64,000 nucleotides of DNA, from contig NZ_CP032694.1 in the NCBI RefSeq assembly GCF_003627755.1, positions 3,277,501 to 3,341,500 on the forward strand, given 5' to 3'. The DNA is from Rhizobium jaguaris. GTDB taxonomy: Bacteria > Pseudomonadota > Alphaproteobacteria > Rhizobiales > Rhizobiaceae. The notes beneath the pieces are model-generated. The model made no database searches. It was not told the origin of the DNA and saw nothing but the letters and a program-made list of their open reading frames with translations. Position numbers and translations under genes: made by a program. This document shows positions 58,790 to 64,000 of the stretch, in pieces. How positions within the stretch are numbered: the first letter of the stretch is position 1; each line of letters starts with the position of its first letter.

Positions 58790-60574
58790 TTAATGATTGT
58801 GACGCGGCAGATTGGCTGCGATGTTGCGGAAATCGGCAGCGCCGTCGAGCACCGCGCCGTCGGAAAGTTGCGTGACCGACCGCCGGTAGATCTGCTGCCA
58901 GGGTGTCGCGTCCGGCGGAACCGCCGGAATGCCGTCGCCCTTGCGCCGCTCGATTTCCGCCTCTTCGACCAGCATGTCGCAGCGGCCATGATTGAAATCG
59001 ATGCGGATGATGTCGCCGGTCCTGAGCCACGCAAGACCGCCGCCCGCCGCACTTTCGGGCGAGGCGTTGAGGATCGACGGGCTGTCGGCCGTGCCCGACT
59101 GGCGGCCGTCACCGATCGTCGGCAGGCTGCGGATGCCGCGCTTCAGCAGCGCATCCGGCGGCTGCATGTTGACGACTTCGGCAGACCCCGGCCAACCGAT
59201 CGGTCCGGCCCCTCGAATGACGAGAATGGTGTTCTCGTCGATACCGAGGCTCTCGTCGTTGATGCGCTTGTGATAGTCCTCCGAACCATCGAAAACCACT
59301 GCCCTGCCTTGGAATACGCCCTCGTGGCCGGGCTCCTGTAGATAGCGACGGCGGAAATCCTCCGAAACGACGCTCATTTTCATGATAGCGAAATCGAAGA
59401 GATTGCCCTTCAGCACCAGGAAACCCGCATGCTCCTTCAACGGCTCCGCGAAAGGGTAGATGACCTCGCGGTCAGTCGCTTCCTTACCGTTCAGGTTCTC
59501 GGCCATCGTCTTGCCTGTGACGGTCGGACAGTCACCATCGAGCTTGCCGGCCTGCAGCAGCTCCCACATGACCGCCGGCACGCCGCCCGCGCGATGAAAG
59601 CGTTCGCCGAGATAAGCGCCCGCCGGCTGCACATTGGCGAGCAGCGGAATGTCGAAGCCGTGCACCTGCCAGTCATCGGGGTGGAGATCGACGCCGGCAT
59701 GCTTCGCCATGGCCGCCAGATGCGGTTGCGCATTGGTGGAACCGCCGATCGCCGAATTGACCTTGATGGCGTTCAGGAAAGCCGGACGGGTGAGAACATC
59801 GGAAGGCTTGATGTCTTCGATCACCAGTTCGACGGCGCGGCGGCCGGTGCGATAAGCCATCTGCCCGCGCTCGCGATAGGCGCCCGGAATGGCGGCGCAG
59901 CCGGTGAGCGACATCCCGAGTGCTTCGGCCATGGCGTTCATCGTCGAGGCCGTGCCCATCGTATTGCAGTGACCGACCGAGGGCGCCGAGGAAAGCGCCG
60001 TTTCCAGAAACTCCTCTTCATCGATCTCACCGGCGGCGAGCCGGCGGCGCGAGCGCCAGATCGCCATGCCGGAACCGGCCAACTCGCCATCATGCCAGCC
60101 ATCGAGCATAGGACCGCCGGAAAATACGATCGCGGGAATATTGACAGTGGAGGCCGCCATTAGCGCCGACGGCGTGGTCTTGTCGCAACCGGTCGTCAGC
60201 ACGACACCGTCGAGCGGATAGCCGTAAAGCACTTCGACAAGGCCGAGATAGGCAAGATTGCGGTCGAGCGCCGCAGTCGGACGCTTGCAATTCTCGAACA
60301 TCGGATGGGTCGGGAATTCGATCGGAATGCCTCCCGCATCGCGAATGCCGTCGCGAATGCGCTTAGCGAGATCGAGGTGATGGCGGTTGCAGGGCGTCAG
60401 GTCGCTGCCGCTCTGGGCAATGCCGATGATCGGCTTGCCGGAACGCAGCTCTTCCGGCGTGATGCCATAGTTCATGAAGCGCTCGAGGTAGAGTGCGGTC
60501 ATGTCGATATGATCGGGATTGTCGAACCAATCCTGCGAACGCAGACGACGTTTGGATATGCCATTGTCGGTCAT
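58790..60574 (-). CDS. IlvD/Edd-family sugar-acid dehydratase
   Basis: The 594-residue protein belongs to the IlvD/Edd family of [Fe-S] dehydratases. [14 protein letters not shown] and [17 protein letters not shown] hold cluster Cys residues; GPGWPG-like [14 protein letters not shown] is at the C-terminal end. It resembles the pentonate (L-arabinonate/D-xylonate) dehydratases of Rhizobium more than the amino-acid IlvD. It dehydrates an aldonic acid to a 2-keto-3-deoxy acid. It is the last gene of an operon with DenD-like and 3-hydroxyacid dehydrogenase genes. The ATG at 60574 is 7 bp after the upstream stop. Confidence 0.92.
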   Translation of the reverse strand: MTDNGISKRRLRSQDWFDNPDHIDMTALYLERFMNYGITPEELRSGKPIIGIAQSGSDLTPCNRHHLDLAKRIRDGIRDAGGIPIEFPTHPMFENCKRPTAALDRNLAYLGLVEVLYGYPLDGVVLTTGCDKTTPSALMAASTVNIPAIVFSGGPMLDGWHDGELAGSGMAIWRSRRRLAAGEIDEEEFLETALSSAPSVGHCNTMGTASTMNAMAEALGMSLTGCAAIPGAYRERGQMAYRTGRRAVELVIEDIKPSDVLTRPAFLNAIKVNSAIGGSTNAQPHLAAMAKHAGVDLHPDDWQVHGFDIPLLANVQPAGAYLGERFHRAGGVPAVMWELLQAGKLDGDCPTVTGKTMAENLNGKEATDREVIYPFAEPLKEHAGFLVLKGNLFDFAIMKMSVVSEDFRRRYLQEPGHEGVFQGRAVVFDGSEDYHKRINDESLGIDENTILVIRGAGPIGWPGSAEVVNMQPPDALLKRGIRSLPTIGDGRQSGTADSPSILNASPESAAGGGLAWLRTGDIIRIDFNHGRCDMLVEEAEIERRKGDGIPAVPPDATPWQQIYRRSVTQLSDGAVLDGAADFRNIAANLPRHNH

Positions 60575-60581
60575 GTCTTCC

Positions 60582-61466
60582 TCAAGCCTTTCCTCGAGCA
60601 TTCTTTTCTTCCAGATGCAGCAGCAGACCGCTGTGATCGCTTTCGCCGCCGCCTTTCTCCACGAATTCGGCGAACTCCGCCCTGACGGCTTCGGTCAACG
60701 GCAAATGAAGCGACAAGCTTTGAGCAGCGTCAAGAACAGTGTCGAGATCTTTCAGTTGATTGCGCGCCGTGCCGCCGGGTTCAAAATTGCGCTCGATCAT
60801 GCGCTGCCCGTGCAAGTCCAGAATCCGGCTTTCGGCAAAGCCGCCGCGAATAGCAGCGCGAAAGGCCTCGCGCGAACCGCCGCCGGCTTCGACCAGAAGC
60901 ATGGCTTCTGCAATCGCGCCGATGGTCACTGCGACGATCTGCTGGTTGCCTAGCTTGGCAAGCTGGCCTGCGCCGCTGGGTCCCACATGGGTAACGCGAC
61001 CGAGCGGGGCCAGCACGTCGCGGACGCTATCGATGACTTCGGCATCGCCACCCGCCATGATCGCCAGCGTCCCGGCCGCTGCACCGACCACGCCCCCGGA
61101 GACCGGCGCGTCGATGTGTCGGATGCCACGCTCAGCCAGCTTCGCCGCATGCTCGCGGGCGATCGGCGGCGGGATGGAGCTATTGTCGACCACGACGGCG
61201 CCGGGCTTCAATGCATCGGCAACACCGCTTCCGAACAGGATCTCGCTGACCGCGCCGGCATTGGTCAGCATCGTGAACAGTACGGAGGCACCGTTGGCCG
61301 CCTCCACCGCCGTCGCGGCGACGGCCGCTCCATCTGATGCCAATGCGTCGGCTTTGGTCCGATCGCGGTTCCAGACGGTGACGGCAAAGCCGGCGCCCAG
61401 CAACCGCCGCGCCATCGGGGCACCCATGAGCCCGGTTCCGAGAAAAGCAATCTTCCGATCGGTCAT
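60582..61466 (-). CDS. 3-hydroxyisobutyrate-dehydrogenase-family NAD(P) oxidoreductase
   Basis: The 294-residue protein has [29 protein letters not shown] (NAD-binding), [22 protein letters not shown] (substrate-binding), the catalytic Lys in [14 protein letters not shown], and the matching C-terminal helical domain with FGGxAE-like [11 protein letters not shown]. The family includes LtnD (L-threonate dehydrogenase), GarR and HIBDH. Next to a DenD-like gene it may oxidise a C4 sugar acid. It overlaps the upstream gene by 4 bp. Confidence 0.92.
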   Translation of the reverse strand: MTDRKIAFLGTGLMGAPMARRLLGAGFAVTVWNRDRTKADALASDGAAVAATAVEAANGASVLFTMLTNAGAVSEILFGSGVADALKPGAVVVDNSSIPPPIAREHAAKLAERGIRHIDAPVSGGVVGAAAGTLAIMAGGDAEVIDSVRDVLAPLGRVTHVGPSGAGQLAKLGNQQIVAVTIGAIAEAMLLVEAGGGSREAFRAAIRGGFAESRILDLHGQRMIERNFEPGGTARNQLKDLDTVLDAAQSLSLHLPLTEAVRAEFAEFVEKGGGESDHSGLLLHLEEKNARGKA

Positions 61467-62449
61467 GGAAGGCGTCCCTCCAATTCGTCATCGATGTGAA
61501 CGCGAATGATCTCGTCGAAGGAGCTCTCGGCCACAAAACCGAGCTCCCTCGCCCACGTCGCCGTAAAGCCTTGAGCCCAGCCAGAGACGATGCGCATCAC
61601 CAGCTCGTCCGGTTCGCGGCGGATCAATTTCACCGCCTTGTCGCCGGCGATCCGGCGCAGAGCCTCGATCTGCTCGCCGACCGTGGCGCTGACACCCGGC
61701 ATGGAAAGATTGCGGCCGGCACCAAGCGGCGCAAGATCGATTGTCGCGCCATGAATGAGAAATCCGACGGCCGAACGCGGCGACGCATGCCAATGCCGCA
61801 CGTCTTCCGGCACCGGCAGCACGGCTTCCATGCCGATCAACGGCTCGCGCAATATGCCGGAGAAGAAGCCCGAGGCGGCGCGATTCGGTTTGCCGGGACG
61901 AATGCAGATGGTCGGCAGGCGAATGCCGATGCCGTCGAAAATGCCGCGGCGCGTATAGTCCGCCAGCAGCAGCTCGCTGATCGCCTTCTGCGTTCCGTAA
62001 CTGGTAAGGGGCGTCAGATGAAAATCGTCGGGGATTGGTGTCGGAAACGGCGAGCCGAAAACAGCGCAGGAAGAGGTAAAGACGACCCGCGGCTTATAGC
62101 CGTCCTCCGTATGGGCGGCACGGATCGCTTCGAACAGTTGCCGGGTGCCATCGAGATTGATGCGATACCCCTTGTCGAAATCGAGTTCCGCCTCGCCGGA
62201 GACGATCGCCGCAAGATGGAAGATCACATCCGGCCGGCGGGCCACGATCTTCTCCGCTGTTTCTGGTGCAGACAGATCGCGAGCGCGGGCCTTCACCTTG
62301 CCAGTGAAACCCTGAGGCACAGGCGGTTCGATCACGTCGATCAGCGATAGCCGCGTGATCTCCCGGCCGCCAAGACCGCCATCGGCCACCAGCCTTGCCG
62401 TCAATTTCCGGCCGATCATGCCGGCTGCTCCGATGATGGCTATGTGCAT
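61463..62449 (-). CDS. denD: DenD-like NAD-dependent epimerase/dehydrogenase
   Basis: The 328-residue protein has an N-terminal NAD-binding motif (IIGAAGMIGRKLTARLV), the SSCAVFG and YGTQKAISELLL (Tyr-x3-Lys) active site and the segment GIGIRLPTICIRPGKPNRAASGFFSGILREPLIG that is typical of D-erythronate 2-dehydrogenase (DenD). It is the first gene of a three-gene operon (overlap ATGA with the next). GGAGG precedes the ATG. The usual kinase, isomerase and aldolase partners (OtnK, OtnI, OtnC) are not seen in the window. Confidence 0.9.
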   Translation of the reverse strand: MHIAIIGAAGMIGRKLTARLVADGGLGGREITRLSLIDVIEPPVPQGFTGKVKARARDLSAPETAEKIVARRPDVIFHLAAIVSGEAELDFDKGYRINLDGTRQLFEAIRAAHTEDGYKPRVVFTSSCAVFGSPFPTPIPDDFHLTPLTSYGTQKAISELLLADYTRRGIFDGIGIRLPTICIRPGKPNRAASGFFSGILREPLIGMEAVLPVPEDVRHWHASPRSAVGFLIHGATIDLAPLGAGRNLSMPGVSATVGEQIEALRRIAGDKAVKLIRREPDELVMRIVSGWAQGFTATWARELGFVAESSFDEIIRVHIDDELEGRLP

Positions 62450-62707
62450 GGAATCCTCCCTCGCAACTGACCATCAACGGGCGGCTCCTTCGGCCCGATG
62501 TACGTCAATCATTTTGCCTAGGTGTTTGATAAACCCATGGCGTCAGCATGCAAACGAAATTGGCGGGCGAGTGGCAAAATCTTCGAAAAACAGATTGGCC
62601 GAAATGGAAAATATCAAAATCAACGGGAGATCAAAAAAGAAGGGCGAGACCTTGCGGTCCCGCCCCTGAAGTATCGGGCACTGGGGGTAACACCCGACAC
62701 GGCGTTC
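62450..62707. other. Intergenic region with RND-gene terminator
   Basis: This 258-bp stretch holds no gene. Its left part should contain the promoter of the denD operon (leftward). Its right part ends the RND transport gene with a hairpin listed separately. Confidence 0.5.
62632..62665 (-). terminator. Terminator of the RND permease gene
   Basis: On the minus strand GGGCGGGACC-GCAA-GGTCTCGCCC forms a 10-bp stem with one mismatch, followed by TTCTTTTTTGATC. Confidence 0.85.
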
Positions 62708-64000
62708 CTATTCGGCGGCGATAGGGAGAATTTCCGCCGAATGGTTATTGTCGTTATGGTGATGCTGTTTCAGCGGACGGTTGCCCGTCAGCCTGCGGAT
62801 CAGCACGTAGAACACCGGCGTCATGAAGATGCCGAAGAACGTCACGCCGATCATGCCCGAGAACACCGCGACGCCCATGGCGGCACGCATCTCGGCGCCG
62901 GCGCCGGTCGAGGTGACCAACGGCACGACACCCATGATGAAGGCCATGGAGGTCATCAGGATCGGGCGCAGACGCAGGCGGCTGGCCTCGATGGCGGCCT
63001 GAACCGGCGTGCGGCCGTCGAACTCCAGCTCGCGGGCGAACTCCACGATCAGGATCGCGTTCTTTGCCGACAAGCCGACGAGCACCACCAGGCCGATCTG
63101 GGTGAAGATATTGTTGTCTCCACCCGTGAGCCAGACGCCGGTCAGCGCCGCCAATACGCCCATCGGCACGATCATGATGATGGCGAGCGGCAAGGTCAGG
63201 CTCTCGTATTGGGCGGCCAGCACGAGGAAAACCAGCAGCAGCGCCAACGGGAAAACAACGACGCTGGAATTGCCGGCCAGAATCTGCTGGTAGGTCAGGT
63301 CCGTCCATTCGAAGTCTATACCGGGCGGCAACGTCTCATGCAGAATCTTCTCGATCGCCGCCTGTGCCTGGCCCGACGAGTAGCCAGGCGCCGGGCCGCC
63401 ATTGATATCAGCCGCAAGGAAGCCGTTATAGCGGTTCGTGCGTTCCGGACCGGTGGTGGCGTCCACCTTCAGCAGGGCTGAAAGCGGGATCATCTGGCCC
63501 GATGCCGAACGAACCTTCAACTGGCCGATATCTTCCGGCTGAGCGCGGAACTTGGCATCGGCCTGCACGCGGACGCTGTAGGTGCGGCCGAAGGCGTTGA
63601 AGTCGTTCACGTAGAGCGAACCGAGATAGATCTGCAGCGTCTGGAAGACGTCCGTGACGGAGACCCCGAGTTGTTCGGCCTTGGCGCGGTCGAGATCGGC
63701 AAAGAGCTGCGGCACGTTGATCTGGAAGCTCGAGAAGATGCCGGTGAGTTCCGGCGTCTGGTAGGCCTTGGCGATCACTGCCTTGGCCGCCTGGTCGAGC
63801 GCCTGGTTGCCAAGGCCGGCGCGATCCTCGATCTGCAGCTTGAAGCCGCCTGTCGTGCCGAGGCCGTTGACCGGCGGCGGCGGGAACATGGCGATGAAGG
63901 CATCCTGGATGGCGCCGAACTTCTGGTTCAGCGCCATGGCGATCGCTCCGCCCGAAAGGTCCGGCGTCTTGCGCTCATCGAAGTCCTTCAGCGTCACGAA
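62708..64000 (-). CDS. RND-type multidrug efflux permease (partial, runs off right edge)
   Basis: The frame is open at base 64000, so the N-terminal half is missing; about 430 C-terminal residues are visible. The porter domain contains IYLGSLYVNDFNAFGRTYSVRVQAD. The transmembrane part has the RND signatures FPLALLLVFLVLAAQYESLTLPLAIIMIVPMG, VLVGLSAKNAILIVEFA and RLRPILMTSMAFIMGVVPLVTSTGAGAEMR. It is an AcrB/MexF-type proton-driven drug exporter of the inner membrane; the HAE1 family. The C-terminal tail has a His-rich KQHHHNDNNH stretch. Confidence 0.94.
   Translation of the reverse strand, partial: FVTLKDFDERKTPDLSGGAIAMALNQKFGAIQDAFIAMFPPPPVNGLGTTGGFKLQIEDRAGLGNQALDQAAKAVIAKAYQTPELTGIFSSFQINVPQLFADLDRAKAEQLGVSVTDVFQTLQIYLGSLYVNDFNAFGRTYSVRVQADAKFRAQPEDIGQLKVRSASGQMIPLSALLKVDATTGPERTNRYNGFLAADINGGPAPGYSSGQAQAAIEKILHETLPPGIDFEWTDLTYQQILAGNSSVVVFPLALLLVFLVLAAQYESLTLPLAIIMIVPMGVLAALTGVWLTGGDNNIFTQIGLVVLVGLSAKNAILIVEFARELEFDGRTPVQAAIEASRLRLRPILMTSMAFIMGVVPLVTSTGAGAEMRAAMGVAVFSGMIGVTFFGIFMTPVFYVLIRRLTGNRPLKQHHHNDNNHSAEILPIAAE

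Noticed and set aside
1..64000. CRISPR arrays, rRNA, tRNA or prophage genes
   Set aside because: I saw no regularly spaced repeats, no tRNA-like cloverleaf sequences that I could support, and no phage structural proteins.

Overview
The window reads as chromosomal DNA of an alphaproteobacterium of the Rhizobiaceae, most likely Rhizobium. The grounds are the GC-rich coding, the CtrA/SciP/ChpT cell-cycle genes, the rluD-like/rpoH/purA neighbourhood, a heterotetrameric sarcosine oxidase operon in the order B-D-A-G, several GcvT-fused FAD dehydrogenases, and dispersed palindromic repeats between genes. I saw no rRNA, tRNA, transposase, phage or CRISPR structure. Both edges cut through genes.

Regions. 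(1) 1-6.6 kb: one-carbon and methylamine catabolism, with a partial FAD dehydrogenase and soxBDAG. (2) 6.9-16.2 kb: cysQ, then cell-cycle genes (sciP, a FliJ-like gene, ctrA, a response regulator, chpT, eipA), interrupted by a hypothetical gene, a GNAT gene and a decayed parDE module; next a coiled-coil membrane protein and an RNA methyltransferase. (3) 16.6-27 kb: rluD-like and rpoH are separated by about 4 kb of accessory DNA. This holds a MarR/SDR/NTF2/NmrA cassette, a decayed second copy of the rluD-like 3' end, and a lineage-specific periplasmic protein. After rpoH come a large Pro/Ala/Glu-rich membrane protein and purA. (4) 27-31 kb: a GNAT gene, ugd, and a frameshifted UDP-glucuronate 4-epimerase gene. 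(5) 31-38 kb: small regulator-plus-target units (Lrp/azlCD, TetR/SDR), a hydrolase, a flavin reductase and a creatininase-family gene. (6) 37.7-45.4 kb: an operon with an NMT1/THI5-type ABC importer, a cytosine-deaminase-like amidohydrolase, an FAD-linked oxidase and a flavodoxin-fold reductase, with RidA and a DMT transporter beside it. This looks like uptake and breakdown of an N-heterocycle. (7) 45.6-50 kb: a putative lipoprotein, an Mhq-like dioxygenase/esterase pair, a Phd/VapC toxin-antitoxin module, and ung. (8) 50-56.8 kb: an 815-aa dimethylglycine-dehydrogenase-like protein with a choline-kinase-like partner, a DeoR regulator, and a LysR/YeiH pair. (9) 56.8-64 kb: a PAS-GGDEF-EAL protein, a DenD/3-hydroxyacid dehydrogenase/IlvD-Edd sugar-acid operon, and the 3' half of an RND pump.

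How the parts connect. Several local regulators sit beside their likely operators, visible as inverted repeats: MarR (two sites 30 bp apart), TetR (the same site before two genes), Lrp, LysR and Phd. CtrA-like motifs precede sciP and eipA, and GANTC sites precede ctrA. This fits the CckA-ChpT-CtrA circuit, although cckA is not in the window. I found no convincing wholly new system. The best candidates for follow-up are the 35.8-44.4 kb catabolic cluster, the accessory block between the rluD-like gene and rpoH, and a short repeat that sits immediately after three stop codons.
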